This document shows, piece after piece, positions 56,074 to 64,000 of a stretch of DNA of 64,000 nt. The position numbers and the translations under genes are program-made. This DNA is from Photobacterium atrarenae (GTDB lineage Bacteria > Pseudomonadota > Gammaproteobacteria > Enterobacterales > Vibrionaceae), in assembly GCF_024380015.1 (NCBI RefSeq), contig NZ_CP101508.1:3286902-3350901 (forward strand), read 5' to 3'. The notes under the pieces were generated by a model. That model ran no database searches, was not told the origin of the DNA, and worked only from the letters and a program-made list of their open reading frames with translations. Numbering within the stretch: the stretch's first letter is position 1; each line of letters begins with the position of its first letter.

Positions 56074-56396
56074 TACCTACTGGTTATTTATACACTGGCG
56101 ACGATTATAACAGCTCAGATTGAGAATGCCTTATGGAACTTGATCACGCCTTTCCCGGCCAAATTCCACGGCGACCATACGAATAACTTGTCAGATTCAA
56201 AGCATTGTCCTGGCGAACTTTTGTTCTATGCTTGGAAATGCAGAATGTTGCACCTAAGAAAAAAACTTTAAAAACATGTGAAATAAAAATCGACCCAGCC
56301 CTTTCTTATGACACAAGAGCATTATCGATACCGTTACAACAACCCGTAACCCCTGACTGCCGAGCAGTAGAAAAATCAACCCAGAGAGGAAACATC
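56074..56396 (+). promoter_or_regulatory. Upstream region of the bufferin operon with candidate promoter
   Basis: A 323-bp gap between divergent uvrD and bufA. TTGTCC (56205-56210), 16 bp and TATGCT (56227-56232) form a plausible sigma-70 promoter, which leaves a leader of about 155 nt. An inverted repeat GTTAC-N8-GTAAC near 56333-56350 could be a regulator site or a leader hairpin. I see no ECF-sigma -35/-10 pair with confidence. Confidence 0.4.
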
Positions 56397-56663
56397 ATGA
56401 ACAAAGCAACCAATATCGCCCTTGCCACTGCCGTCACTGGTCTCATTGCACTGGCAGGCACCGCGGCCACCACGGCCACAGCCGTTGCTGCCGAAGCCAA
56501 AGAAAAATGCTACGGCGTTGCCAAAGCCGGTAAAAATGACTGTGCCACCAAAACCAGCTCCTGTGCCGGGACCTCTAAAGTCGATGGCCAGAAAGATGCC
56601 TTTATCATGGTGCCGAAGGGCCTGTGTGATCGTCTGGCCGGTGGTTCAACCGAGTCTAAATAA
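56397..56663 (+). CDS. bufA1: BufA1-type bufferin precursor (DUF2282), periplasmic metal-binding RiPP
   Basis: An 88-residue precursor with a Sec-type N-terminal sequence ([20 protein letters not shown] and AVAAEA) and a core with four cysteines, Cys38, Cys49, Cys56 and Cys77, in [20 protein letters not shown] and [15 protein letters not shown]. This is the DUF2282 pattern. In the recently described bufferin family such cysteines are converted to thiooxazole groups by a DUF692 enzyme and the product helps the cell resist copper. That work is known to me from other bacteria, not from this genome. AGAGGA precedes the ATG. The stop overlaps bufB (TAATG). Confidence 0.88.
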   Translation: MNKATNIALATAVTGLIALAGTAATTATAVAAEAKEKCYGVAKAGKNDCATKTSSCAGTSKVDGQKDAFIMVPKGLCDRLAGGSTESK

Positions 56664-57520
56664 TGCATCTGTCACCGTCGAACCTGGTGGGGATCGGTTT
56701 GCGATCCCCCCACCTGACCCAGATTCTCGATCAGCAACCGGCGATTGGCTGGCTGGAGATCCACAGCGAGAATTACTTTAACCCGACCTCTGCCGCCCGG
56801 CAGCAACTGCGGCAAATTGCCGAAAACTACCCGATCAGCTGTCACGGCATCGGCCTGTCCCTCGGCTCAGCCGACCCGCTGGATCGCCGGCACCTAAGCC
56901 AGCTCAAACAACTGGTGGACGAGCTCAACCCGATGGCCGTCTCCGACCACCTCAGCTGGAGCTCAATCAACGGCCAATTTTTCAATGACTTACTGCCACT
57001 GCCTTATACCGAACAAGCCTTGCATCATTTTTGCGACAAAGTCGGCCAGGTGCAGGATATTCTCGGCCGCCAAATCCTGATTGAAAACCCGTCGAGCTAC
57101 CTGCGCTTTACCCATGCAGAGATGCCCGAATGGGAGTTTCTCCACCAGGTCCAGCAACGCACCGACTGCGGGCTGCTGCTCGACCTCAACAACATCTACG
57201 TCAGCGGGTTTAACCATGGCTTCGACTGCCACACTTATCTGGCCGCCCTGGACGCCTCAGCGGTCAAAGAAATTCACCTCGCCGGGTTCACCGTCAAGCA
57301 GCTCGAAGCCGGCGAGATCTGGATTGATACCCACAGTAAGCCGGTGAGCGAACCGGTCTGGCAGCTCTACCGCGACTGGCTCCGCCTACACGGTGCGGTC
57401 CCGACCCTGATCGAGTGGGACCTGGACATCCCCGAACTGCCGGTCCTGTTGGCTGAAGCCGATAAAGCCCGACACATTCTGCGCCAGGAGGCCCCGCATG
57501 ACACCCTTATCGCCCCCTGA
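56663..57520 (+). CDS. bufB: BufB/HvfB-type MNIO peptide maturase (DUF692)
   Basis: A 285-residue TIM-barrel protein of the multinuclear non-haem iron oxidative (MNIO) family. The metal-ligand motifs are visible: LEIHSENYF (about residues 31-39), SCHGIGLSLG, VSDHLSW, LIENPSSYL, LLLDLNNIYV, KEIHLAGF and DTHSKPV. Enzymes of this family oxidise precursor cysteines to oxazolone or thiooxazole rings with a multi-iron centre. Translational overlap with the four-cysteine precursor gene upstream and the DUF2063 gene downstream (23-bp overlap) points to that substrate. The exact modification is an inference. Confidence 0.88.
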   Translation: MHLSPSNLVGIGLRSPHLTQILDQQPAIGWLEIHSENYFNPTSAARQQLRQIAENYPISCHGIGLSLGSADPLDRRHLSQLKQLVDELNPMAVSDHLSWSSINGQFFNDLLPLPYTEQALHHFCDKVGQVQDILGRQILIENPSSYLRFTHAEMPEWEFLHQVQQRTDCGLLLDLNNIYVSGFNHGFDCHTYLAALDASAVKEIHLAGFTVKQLEAGEIWIDTHSKPVSEPVWQLYRDWLRLHGAVPTLIEWDLDIPELPVLLAEADKARHILRQEAPHDTLIAP

Positions 57521-58277
57521 TCTGCGACAGCTGCAACAGGACTTCGCCGCAGCATTACATTACCAGCCCAGCCCGGTGGCAACACAGGTTGAAGACGGCA
57601 CCTTTACCGCCGAGCAGCGACTCCAGCTCTATCGCAATAATTTTATTATCAGCCTGTCCGAGGTGCTGGCAGCGACTTACCCGGCTGTCAAAGCCGTCGT
57701 CGGCGACACCTGTTTTGCCCAACTGGCCCGCCAGCATATCCTGAGTCACCCGTTGCAGCACGGTGATGTCAGCCATTACGGCGCGGGGCTCGCGGACACC
57801 ATCGGCCAGTTTGCTGAACTGACAGAAGCAGTGCCCTATCTGGCTGACCTGGCCCGGCTCGAATGGCTGGTTGACCAGGCCGGTCACGCCCCGGTCTCAC
57901 GCCATGCCTTTCCGTTTGCCAAACTGCAATCGCTCGCCAGCAGCAATGCGGACGATTTTGCCCGGCTACAGCTCATCGTACCCGAAGCCACGTTTTGCCT
58001 GGATGCCGACTACCCGGTCGCCACTCTGTGGCAGATGATCACCAGCAACCAAATCGAGGCTATCGATATCAACCAGACAGAGTCAGCCGTGATCCAGCAT
58101 CGTCCGGATCAGGTTGCCGTGATCCGCGCCTGCCCGGCGGGGACAGGGTTGGTTCGCCTCAGCCTGCGCGGCGAGGGCCTGGGTCAGGCCTCCGAGGCCA
58201 TGCTGGCTGAATTGGGAGCATTGGTGCAGCAACAGGTTTTTTCCGATATTCAAGGTCTGCCACAGGGAGAAGCATAA
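57498..58277 (+). CDS. bufC: BufC/HvfC-type partner protein (DUF2063)
   Basis: A 259-residue soluble protein with the DUF2063 N-terminal domain: LRQLQQDFAAALHY (about residues 9-22), RLQLYRNNFIISLSEVLAAT, YPAVKAVVGDTCFAQLARQH, and DLARLEWLVDQAGHAP. A less conserved C-terminal domain follows. In related systems the DUF2063 protein acts as a RiPP recognition or stabilising partner of the DUF692 enzyme. It starts inside bufB and its stop overlaps the DoxX gene (TAATG), so all four genes are translationally coupled. Confidence 0.82.
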   Translation: MTPLSPPDLRQLQQDFAAALHYQPSPVATQVEDGTFTAEQRLQLYRNNFIISLSEVLAATYPAVKAVVGDTCFAQLARQHILSHPLQHGDVSHYGAGLADTIGQFAELTEAVPYLADLARLEWLVDQAGHAPVSRHAFPFAKLQSLASSNADDFARLQLIVPEATFCLDADYPVATLWQMITSNQIEAIDINQTESAVIQHRPDQVAVIRACPAGTGLVRLSLRGEGLGQASEAMLAELGALVQQQVFSDIQGLPQGEA

Positions 58278-58732
58278 TGCAGAATATCATTCAACAGATT
58301 GACCACCTGGCACAGCGGATCAGCGAGCCGCTCACGCCCTTGCTGCTGCTGTTTACCCGGCTGTGGGTGGCCTGGGTCTTCTTCAACTCCGGCCTGATCA
58401 AATATTCAAGCTGGGACAGCACCCTGTACCTGTTCGAGTTTGAATACCAGGTACCGCTGCTGCCATGGAAATGGGCTGCCTACCTCGGTACCGGCGCCGA
58501 GCTGATCCTGCCGGTCTTTCTGGCGCTGGGCTTGCTGACCCGCCCGGCAGCATTGGCGCTATTTGTCTTTAATATCATTGCGGTAATTTCTTACCCGCTG
58601 TTGTGGGAACGTGGATTCTATGACCATCAACTATGGGGAATGATGCTGCTGGTGAATGTGTTCTGGGGCGCCGGGCTGATCTCCGTCGACCAGCTCTTCC
58701 GCCGCGAGAGCAAGCAAAGCCTGCTGGAATAG
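58277..58732 (+). CDS. DoxX-family inner-membrane protein of the bufferin operon
   Basis: A 151-residue protein with four membrane helices (LTPLLLLFTRLWVAWVFFNS; LGTGAELILPVFLALGLL; ALALFVFNIIAVISYPLLW; LWGMMLLVNVFWGAGLISV) and the DoxX motif NSGLIKYSSW near residue 35. DoxX proteins recur at the end of DUF2282-DUF692-DUF2063 operons; the role may be in electron transfer, in membrane handling of the precursor or in metal-related redox, and none is settled. It overlaps bufC by one base and is followed by a terminator, ending the operon. Confidence 0.82.
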   Translation: MQNIIQQIDHLAQRISEPLTPLLLLFTRLWVAWVFFNSGLIKYSSWDSTLYLFEFEYQVPLLPWKWAAYLGTGAELILPVFLALGLLTRPAALALFVFNIIAVISYPLLWERGFYDHQLWGMMLLVNVFWGAGLISVDQLFRRESKQSLLE

Positions 58733-58755
58733 CCCGTCTGACAACATCCGGAAAA

Positions 58756-58788
58756 CAAAAAGGCGATCCGAAGATCGCCTTCTTTGTT
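58756..58788. terminator. Bidirectional terminator after the bufferin operon
   Basis: AGGCGATC (58761-58768) pairs with GATCGCCT (58773-58780) around a CGAA tetraloop; an A-run lies left and TTCTTTGTT right. It separates the convergent buf operon and yigB. Confidence 0.82.
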
Positions 58789-58829
58789 ACCTTCTTTTCA
58801 CCGGCTGATGTTGCTGCCTGCCGGGTCGT

Positions 58830-59546
58830 TCAAACCAAATCCAGCAATTGGGACAGGTGGTGAATTTCCACATCCGGCAGCCATTTGGCTTTTGGCTCCC
58901 GGCTCAGCTGGCGCTGCTGATCATTGAGCCAGCACGCCTGCATGCCGTGCAGTTTTGCCCCACCAACATCCGTAACCAAATGATCGCCGACATGCAGAAT
59001 ATCAGCCGCCGGTACACCCAACAGGGCCACGGCCTGGGCAAACAGATCCGGCTCCGGTTTAGCCAGGCCATCACGCCCGGCCACCAGCACCCGTGAAAAA
59101 TACGGGCTGAGGCCAATTTGCACGGCATCGACATTACCGTTGGTGATCGCCAGCATCGGCACCCGTTTACCCAGTTCACGCAGCACCCGGTGGGTTTCCG
59201 CCGGGACGTCAACCTGGTTACGCACCACCAGCACATGTCGAACCCCGGCTTCGGCCGCCTGCGCCGCCTGAGTCTGGGCATACCCCAGCTGCATCAGGCC
59301 GATTTTCAGCAGCTCATAGCGCCAGCGCGTCACATCATGACGCAGCAGCGGGTTGTACTCGGCCAGTTTGAGTTTGAGTCGCAGCCAGTCTTTACGAGTC
59401 AGCGCGTGGCTGATCGGATGCACCTCTGCCAGCCAGTCATACATTGCCTGCTCCGCCCGCCGGATCACCGGTCGGTTGTCGTACAGGGTGTCATCGAGAT
59501 CAAACGTCAACGCCTTGGGCGGCTGAAAGGTACGATAAAACTGCAT
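58830..59546 (-). CDS. yigB: HAD-family phosphatase YigB (5-amino-6-(5-phosphoribitylamino)uracil phosphatase type)
   Basis: A 238-residue HAD hydrolase. Motif I FDLDDTLYDNRP (about residues 15-26), motif II LAITNGN (about 132-138), the catalytic Lys in GLAKPEPDLFAQA, and motif IV LHVGDHLVTDVGGAKLHG are intact. E. coli YigB acts on the riboflavin intermediate and other phosphates. AGAGG precedes the ATG. It is the last gene of the lptM-lysA-dapF-DUF484-xerC-yigB operon, about 50 bp after xerC, as in enteric bacteria. Confidence 0.9.
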   Translation of the reverse strand: MQFYRTFQPPKALTFDLDDTLYDNRPVIRRAEQAMYDWLAEVHPISHALTRKDWLRLKLKLAEYNPLLRHDVTRWRYELLKIGLMQLGYAQTQAAQAAEAGVRHVLVVRNQVDVPAETHRVLRELGKRVPMLAITNGNVDAVQIGLSPYFSRVLVAGRDGLAKPEPDLFAQAVALLGVPAADILHVGDHLVTDVGGAKLHGMQACWLNDQQRQLSREPKAKWLPDVEIHHLSQLLDLV

Positions 59547-59596
59547 GGCTGCCTCTGCAAAAATGGATCAAGAAATATCACCCTTGAGGTGAATGG

Positions 59597-60508
59597 TTAA
59601 CGCTTGCCCCGCTTGGCTCGCGGATGCGCTTCGTCGTAGACCTGGGCCAGGTGCTGGAAGTCGAGATGGGTATAGATCTGGGTGGTGGTCAGGTTGGCAT
59701 GCCCGAGCAGCTCCTGCACCGCCCGCAAATCACCACTGGATTCCAGCATATGGGTGGCAAAACTGTGGCGCAATTTATGCGGATTGATATGACTCGACAC
59801 CGCCTGCTTCTGGCCCCACTCGGCCATCCGTTTCTGCACATTACGGGTCGAAATCCGCTGCCCCAATTTGGAGACAAACAGCCCCGGCTCATCCCCGGCG
59901 GCCAGCTGGCCACGAACCTTGAGCCAGTGGCCGACCCACTCCCGGGCCAGCCCGGCAAACGGGACCACCCGCTCTTTGTCGCCTTTACCAATCACCCGGA
60001 TATCGCCCTTGCTGAGGCTGATATCCCGCACATCGAGATTGACCAGCTCCGACAGGCGCAGGCCGGCGCCATACATCAGCTCCATCATGGCCCGATCCCG
60101 GATTGACAGCGGATCATCCTCGTTAACATCGAGCAGCTGATCCATCTCATCCACATCCAGGTTCTTCGGTAACGGCCGCGCTTTGCGCGGTGCCGACACG
60201 CCCTTGGCCGGGTTGGCCTTGATTTCGCCCTGGTGGACCAGGTAATCGAGAAAACTGCGCAACGCCGACAGTCGCATCGACAAGCTGCTGGCCTTGAGGC
60301 CATCGCGCATGCCCTTGCTGGCCAACTGACGGACCCAGCTGGCATCGACCGTTTGCCAATCGGTGACGCCAAGCTCGACCAACTGCTCGGCCAGCGTGGT
60401 CAGCTGACGCTTGTAATTGTGCTGGGTGTGCAGGCTCAGCTCCCGCTCGCTGCGCAGGTATTCATAAAAGCGCAGCAGCGATTTTTCCAGTCCGGCAGGC
60501 AGGCTCAA
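59597..60508 (-). CDS. xerC: Tyrosine recombinase XerC
   Basis: A 303-residue recombinase that acts with XerD at dif to resolve chromosome dimers. It has the N-terminal SAM-like core-binding domain ([18 protein letters not shown]) and the catalytic domain with Arg in [13 protein letters not shown], His/Arg in [12 protein letters not shown], His in [13 protein letters not shown] and the nucleophilic Tyr in that same segment. The start is TTG (60506-60508), preceded by GAGGTGAT at five bases. It overlaps the DUF484 stop by 4 bases at most, so translation is coupled. Confidence 0.95.
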   Translation of the reverse strand: MSLPAGLEKSLLRFYEYLRSERELSLHTQHNYKRQLTTLAEQLVELGVTDWQTVDASWVRQLASKGMRDGLKASSLSMRLSALRSFLDYLVHQGEIKANPAKGVSAPRKARPLPKNLDVDEMDQLLDVNEDDPLSIRDRAMMELMYGAGLRLSELVNLDVRDISLSKGDIRVIGKGDKERVVPFAGLAREWVGHWLKVRGQLAAGDEPGLFVSKLGQRISTRNVQKRMAEWGQKQAVSSHINPHKLRHSFATHMLESSGDLRAVQELLGHANLTTTQIYTHLDFQHLAQVYDEAHPRAKRGKR

Positions 60509-61206
60509 TCGATCACCTCGCGGGTATATTCCCAGTGATAAATCAATCGGGCCAACACCAGTGCCAGTTGTTCGACGAACAGGGTGTCCATCGCCGGCTG
60601 GAAGTGGCCGCCGTCCGCGCTGGCAAAACTCAGCACCCCGATCGGTTGCTCCAGGCCCAGCGGCAGGACGACAAACGAGCCCAGATGCGGCGGCTGCGCA
60701 AACAACAGCTCACTTTCCTGCTTGCGCAAGCGGCCTAGGTAAACCGGGCGCTGCGATAAATGCGCAACCCGGAAAGGCTCAAAGGCTTTGCGCTCCAAAA
60801 ACAGATGGTCGTCAAAACTGTCAAACAGTTTGAGGCTGACCTCCAGGTTCAGCTTTTCCGCCAGCGATTCCAAAATCACCAGCGCCTGATAGATATTGTG
60901 GGTCTGAAACAGTTGATGCTGGGCACGGGCAAAAATCTCAAACAGCTCGCTGTTTTTGCCGGCGGCAGCCACCAGGCCACGAATTTCGCTTTCCAGCTCC
61001 CGCACCTGCTGACGTAGCCGGGTCAGCTGAATTTCTACCAGGGAGACAGCCCCCCGCTCGTGGTGCGTCACCTGCAACGCATCGAGCACCTCCGGCTGGC
61101 GATTAAAAAAATCAGGATGGTCGCGCAAATACGCCACAACCTCCTGATCAGTCAACGGAGCGTCTGCCGCGATCGGCAGCTCGCCCAGTTGGGATACATC
61201 GGTCAT
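60505..61206 (-). CDS. DUF484 family protein (YigA-like, GAF-like fold)
   Basis: A 233-residue cytoplasmic protein. The N-terminal DUF484 motif [20 protein letters not shown] (about residues 22-41) is followed by a coiled coil ([20 protein letters not shown]) and a GAF-like C-terminal half ([40 protein letters not shown]). Function is unknown; the family is always near dapF and xerC. The ATG overlaps the dapF stop as ATGA. Confidence 0.88.
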   Translation of the reverse strand: MTDVSQLGELPIAADAPLTDQEVVAYLRDHPDFFNRQPEVLDALQVTHHERGAVSLVEIQLTRLRQQVRELESEIRGLVAAAGKNSELFEIFARAQHQLFQTHNIYQALVILESLAEKLNLEVSLKLFDSFDDHLFLERKAFEPFRVAHLSQRPVYLGRLRKQESELLFAQPPHLGSFVVLPLGLEQPIGVLSFASADGGHFQPAMDTLFVEQLALVLARLIYHWEYTREVID

Positions 61207-62033
61207 AATACTATTTGTCCATCAAACACATGGGCCACGGGGCCAGTCATGTACAGCGGTTTGCCCGGACCCGGCCAGCGAATATGCAAATCGCCGCCCG
61301 GCAGGCTGACTTTAACTTTCTCATCCAACAGCCCCTGCTGGTGGCCAATCGCCACCGCCGCACAAGCACCGCTGCCGCAGGCCTGGGTTTCCCCCGCCCC
61401 ACGCTCATACACCCGCAGCTTTACCTCGTTGCGATTGATCACCTGCATAAAGCCGGCATTCACCCGCTCGGGAAAACGTTCGTGGGATTCTAACAAAGGC
61501 CCCAGGGTGTCGACGTCTGCGGTCGCCACATCCTCGACCACGGTCACACAATGGGGATTGCCCATACTGACCGTCCCGCAAAAGACGGTTTGCTCGCCAA
61601 CGCGCAGAATATAGGTTTTCTCCGCCTGCTTGGCGCGAAACGGGATCTTGGCCGGCTCGAACACCGGCACGCCCATATTGACCGTGACCTGATTGTCATT
61701 TTCCAGCTTGAGCACCATCTTGCCGCCCTTGGTGCTGACGGAGATATGGTATTTGTTGGTCAGCCCCTTCATCCACACGAAGCGGGCAAAACAGCGCGCA
61801 CCATTGCCGCACTGCTCCACCTCGCTGCCGTCGGCATTGAAGATCCGGTAATGAAAATCCGTTTCCGGATCATAAGGCGGCTCGACGACCAGCAGCTGAT
61901 CAAAGCCAATGCCGCGATGGCGATCGGCCAGGCGGCGAATGGCATCAGGCGAGAAGAACACATTCTGGGTCACGCAATCGACTACCATGAAGTCGTTGCC
62001 TAAACCATGCATTTTGGAAAAGTTGATCTGCAT
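61203..62033 (-). CDS. dapF: Diaminopimelate epimerase
   Basis: The 276-residue enzyme interconverts LL- and meso-diaminopimelate for lysine and peptidoglycan synthesis. Both catalytic cysteines are in conserved context: [15 protein letters not shown] (about residues 71-85) and [16 protein letters not shown] (about 216-231). The N-terminal [15 protein letters not shown] is diagnostic. Length matches E. coli DapF (274). It follows lysA by 14 bp and overlaps DUF484 by 4 bp, so lysine-branch enzymes LysA and DapF are made together. Confidence 0.97.
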   Translation of the reverse strand: MQINFSKMHGLGNDFMVVDCVTQNVFFSPDAIRRLADRHRGIGFDQLLVVEPPYDPETDFHYRIFNADGSEVEQCGNGARCFARFVWMKGLTNKYHISVSTKGGKMVLKLENDNQVTVNMGVPVFEPAKIPFRAKQAEKTYILRVGEQTVFCGTVSMGNPHCVTVVEDVATADVDTLGPLLESHERFPERVNAGFMQVINRNEVKLRVYERGAGETQACGSGACAAVAIGHQQGLLDEKVKVSLPGGDLHIRWPGPGKPLYMTGPVAHVFDGQIVL

Positions 62034-62047
62034 GAAGTCCGTTCTCG

Positions 62048-63301
62048 TTATTGCGGTAAGATATGCTCAGACTGCCACAACTGCGCCAGGGTTTCACGCT
62101 CGCGCACCAGATGGCTTTGTTCGCCATCGACCATCACTTCAGCCGGCCGGACCCGGGTATTGTAGTTGGACGCCATCACAAACCCATACGCCCCGGCCGA
62201 ACGCACCGCCAGCAGATCCCCTTCCGCCAGACACAAGCTACGATCTTTGCCGATGAAATCCCCGGTCTCGCAGATCGGGCCGACAAAATCATAAATCACA
62301 GCCGCCCCTTCGCGCGGGCTGACCGGGATAATATCCTGCCAGGCCTGATACAGGGTCGGGCGGATCAGATCGTTCATCGCCGCATCGACAATGGCAAAAT
62401 TCTTGTGCTCAGTGTGCTTGAGGTATTCCACCCGGGTCAGCATCACCCCGGCATTGGCGGCAATCGCCCGGCCCGGTTCGAAAATCAACTCCAGTTGCGG
62501 GTGATCCGTCAGACGGGCCAGCAGGGCCGAGGCATAGGCCGCCGGCTCCGGCGGTTGCTCGCTGCTGTAGGTCACGCCCAGGCCGCCGCCGACATCCAGA
62601 TGGTCAATTTCAATCCCTTCGGCCTTGAGGGTATCAATCAGCGCCAGCAGGCGATCGGTGGCATCGATGAAAGGATCCAGCGCCGTCAGCTGTGAGCCGA
62701 TATGGCAGTCCATCCCGGTGACTTTGAGGTGCGGCAGGCTATGCGCCAGGCGGTAGACTTCCGGCGCACGCTCAAAGGCAATCCCGAACTTGTTATCCCG
62801 CAGGCCGGTGGAGATATACGGGTGGGTCTGGGCATCCACATCCGGGTTGATCCGCAGGGATACCGGGGCCACTTTGCCCAGCTCGCCCGCGACCTCGTTG
62901 AGGCGGATCAGCTCCGGCTCCGATTCGACATTGAAGCACTTAATGCCCAGCGCTAGGGCTCGTTTCATTTCCGCCGCGGTTTTACCGACGCCGGAGAACA
63001 CCACCTTGGCCGGATCGCCGCCGGCGGCGATCACCCGCTCCAACTCGCCCTGGGAGACGATATCAAACCCGGAGCCCAGCCGGGCCAGGACATTCAGCAC
63101 CCCGATATTCGAGTTCGCCTTCACGGCATAACAAATCAAGTGCGGGTGATCCGCAACCGCCTGATCAAAAGCCCGCCAGTGACGCTCAAGCGTCGCCCGT
63201 GAATACACATAGAGGGGCGTGCCATAGCGCTCAGCCAGTTCGCTCAGCGCGACCTCTTCAGCCCATAGCTGGCCGTCTTGCTGGTAATTAAAATAGTCCA
63301 A
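62048..63301 (-). CDS. lysA: Diaminopimelate decarboxylase
   Basis: A 417-residue PLP enzyme that converts meso-diaminopimelate to lysine. The PLP lysine is in [14 protein letters not shown] (about residues 57-70), followed by [33 protein letters not shown] [12 protein letters not shown], the phosphate loop [23 protein letters not shown] and the catalytic Cys in GPICETGDF. The start appears to be TTG at 63299-63301 ([13 protein letters not shown]), since V. cholerae LysA begins MDYFNYQDDGQLW; GGGAAGAGA lies upstream. It sits between lptM and dapF. Confidence 0.96.
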   Translation of the reverse strand: MDYFNYQQDGQLWAEEVALSELAERYGTPLYVYSRATLERHWRAFDQAVADHPHLICYAVKANSNIGVLNVLARLGSGFDIVSQGELERVIAAGGDPAKVVFSGVGKTAAEMKRALALGIKCFNVESEPELIRLNEVAGELGKVAPVSLRINPDVDAQTHPYISTGLRDNKFGIAFERAPEVYRLAHSLPHLKVTGMDCHIGSQLTALDPFIDATDRLLALIDTLKAEGIEIDHLDVGGGLGVTYSSEQPPEPAAYASALLARLTDHPQLELIFEPGRAIAANAGVMLTRVEYLKHTEHKNFAIVDAAMNDLIRPTLYQAWQDIIPVSPREGAAVIYDFVGPICETGDFIGKDRSLCLAEGDLLAVRSAGAYGFVMASNYNTRVRPAEVMVDGEQSHLVRERETLAQLWQSEHILPQ

Positions 63302-63331
63302 TGTTGTCTCTTCCCTGTCTGATCGCAGTGT

Positions 63332-63448
63332 TTACGGTTGCTGTTGTTGCTGCTCTGAGTCATCCGGCATGTATAACGGACCGCTTTGACCGCAGCCGGT
63401 GAGAGCCAGGATCCCCAGAACAAAAATCGCCAATAAACCTTTACGCAT
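63332..63448 (-). CDS. lptM: Small lipoprotein LptM (YifL), LPS translocon maturation factor
   Basis: A 38-residue lipoprotein precursor starting MRKGLLAIFVLGILALTGCG. The lipobox LTGC places the lipidated Cys at position 19, and the mature peptide begins CGQSGPLYMP, which matches the conserved CGLKGPLYFP of E. coli YifL/LptM. In E. coli the protein helps LptD form its native disulfides. The tail here is short, only about 20 residues ending in a glutamine run. It lies directly before lysA, the standard position, and is divergent from cyaY. Confidence 0.88.
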   Translation of the reverse strand: MRKGLLAIFVLGILALTGCGQSGPLYMPDDSEQQQQQP

Positions 63449-63526
63449 GTTTCAAAGCCAGTGATTATCATTTCAATGCCCTCTATAATCGCACCAACAC
63501 TCGGAAAAGCAATAGGACGCAATGGG
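63449..63526. promoter_or_regulatory. lptM-cyaY divergent promoter region
   Basis: TATAAT at 63484-63489 on the plus strand is a perfect -10 for cyaY, with a poor -35. On the minus strand TTGCTT, 18 bp and TTATAG give a possible lptM-operon promoter in the same 78-bp gap, so the two polymerase sites would overlap. Confidence 0.5.
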
Positions 63527-63838
63527 ATGAACGATACAGAATTTCATAAGCTGGCCGATGAAGTGCTAATGCACATCGAAGAAGGCATCGATCAGTCCGG
63601 TGCCGACATCGAATACGAGACGACGGGCAACGTACTGACATTGGAATTTGAAAACCGCAGCCAAATCGTAATTAACCGCCAGGAGCCGCTGCATGAAATC
63701 TGGCTGGCCTCCAAATCCGGCGGCTATCACTTCAAATATCAAAACGGCGAATGGCGCTGCACCCGCAGCGGCAACGAGCTGATTGCCCTGGTCAAACAGG
63801 AGTGCTCACTGCACGCTGAAGAGCCGGTCAGCTGGTAG
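63527..63838 (+). CDS. cyaY: CyaY, bacterial frataxin
   Basis: A 103-residue iron-binding protein that tunes iron-sulfur cluster assembly through IscS. The start MNDTEFHKLADEVLMHIEEG gives the acidic first helix, followed by the beta-sheet core VLTLEFENRSQIVINRQEPL, the exposed tryptophan in EIWLASKSGGYHFKY, and EWRCTRSGNEL. The frame opens upstream at 63461, but the ATG at 63527 matches family length (E. coli 106). It ends in a terminator shared with the converging gene at the right edge. Confidence 0.95.
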   Translation: MNDTEFHKLADEVLMHIEEGIDQSGADIEYETTGNVLTLEFENRSQIVINRQEPLHEIWLASKSGGYHFKYQNGEWRCTRSGNELIALVKQECSLHAEEPVSW

Positions 63839-63862
63839 ATCCCGAGCAAATCCCTGAACAAC

Positions 63863-63893
63863 AAAAAGCGAGAGCCCGGCTCTCGCTTTTTGT
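63863..63893. terminator. Bidirectional terminator after cyaY
   Basis: AAGCGAGAGC pairs with GCTCTCGCTT around a three-base loop, with A-run left and TTTTTG right. It serves cyaY and the converging gene. Confidence 0.88.
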
Positions 63894-63905
63894 TTCTCTC
63901 AGGCT

Positions 63906-64000
63906 TTATCCCAGCTGGCGGGACGACGCCGGCATCGTCATCATCTCCGGGGCCGCCTGGCTCTCCGGACGACGCGCGGGCTGCTGGCCCCCTTTGAACG
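63906..64000 (-). CDS. cyaA: Probable 3' end of adenylate cyclase, class I (cyaA), partial
   Basis: Only 31 codons are visible, reading FKGGQQPARRPESQAAPEMM and ending SSRQLG before TAA (63906-63908). This low-complexity tail is not diagnostic. The assignment rests on synteny: cyaA converges on cyaY, followed by lptM, in E. coli and Vibrio. The gene continues beyond the right edge. Confidence 0.55.
   Translation of the reverse strand, partial: FKGGQQPARRPESQAAPEMMTMPASSRQLG

Noticed and set aside
56205..56396. Longer BufA1 frame starting at 56205
   Set aside because: It would place a charged extension before the signal peptide; the ATG at 56397 has AGAGGA and gives the DUF2282 length.
1..64000. 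Mobile elements, CRISPR, tRNA or rRNA genes
   Set aside because: No transposase or integrase other than xerC, no direct-repeat arrays and no tRNA or rRNA gene were recognised by reading; a dedicated scan was not possible.

Overview
The window is a continuous stretch of core chromosome from a gammaproteobacterium of the family Vibrionaceae. Support comes from close protein similarity, as I recall it, to Vibrio cholerae Eps secretion, HslR/HslO, PckA, GlnA, NtrBC, PolA and LysA proteins, from Vibrio-like gene order, and from the polA-linked small RNAs Spot 42 and RyhB. The base composition looks richer in G+C than is typical for Vibrio itself, so a Photobacterium-like or related genus is plausible, but the genus cannot be fixed from the sequence. 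I found no insertion sequences, prophage, CRISPR arrays, tRNA or rRNA genes.

Layout. Positions 1-3400 hold the 5' part of fabR, divergent sthA, and the nudE-cysQ pair. Positions 3534-14853 are a complete twelve-gene type II secretion operon, gspC to gspN, on the minus strand. Positions 15109-24234 hold the hslR-hslO heat-shock pair behind a sigma-32-like promoter, pckA, an AsmA-like protein, fabY, dtd, yihY, a DUF2959 lipoprotein and a small P-loop NTPase. Positions 24363-31385 hold typA and the nitrogen-control locus glnA / DUF4124 / ntrB / ntrC, with three NtrC-type enhancers and a sigma-54 promoter before glnA and a further NtrC site before ntrB. A Cache-GGDEF-EAL protein with a degenerate GGDEF motif and add follow, then a 42-codon ORF, hemN, a DUF2489 protein, yihI, a methyltransferase, cytochrome c4 and engB.

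Positions 40466-41417 form a non-coding RNA island between engB and polA. It contains Spot 42 and a second candidate small RNA with a perfect TATAAT and an intrinsic terminator, both on the minus strand. After polA and elbB comes a minus-strand ryhB with two Fur-box-like sites. Next are a GNAT protein, the queuosine-precursor transporter yhhQ with a possible preQ1-I riboswitch in its leader, a DUF3630 protein, recQ, rarD, an AraC regulator / LysE exporter pair sharing a 21-bp motif, and ggt.

The right end holds uvrD, a four-gene bufferin-type RiPP operon (DUF2282 precursor, DUF692 maturase, DUF2063 partner, DoxX protein), the minus-strand lptM-lysA-dapF-DUF484-xerC-yigB operon, divergent cyaY, and the probable 3' end of cyaA.

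The main regulatory themes are nitrogen (NtrC/sigma-54), carbon (possible CRP and Cra sites, Spot 42), iron (Fur/RyhB) and metal stress (the bufferin operon). Several start codons were moved inward from the longest open frame because a Shine-Dalgarno sequence and family N-termini agree; GTG or TTG starts are inferred for gspL, gspD, gspN, engB, lysA, xerC and the DUF2489 gene.
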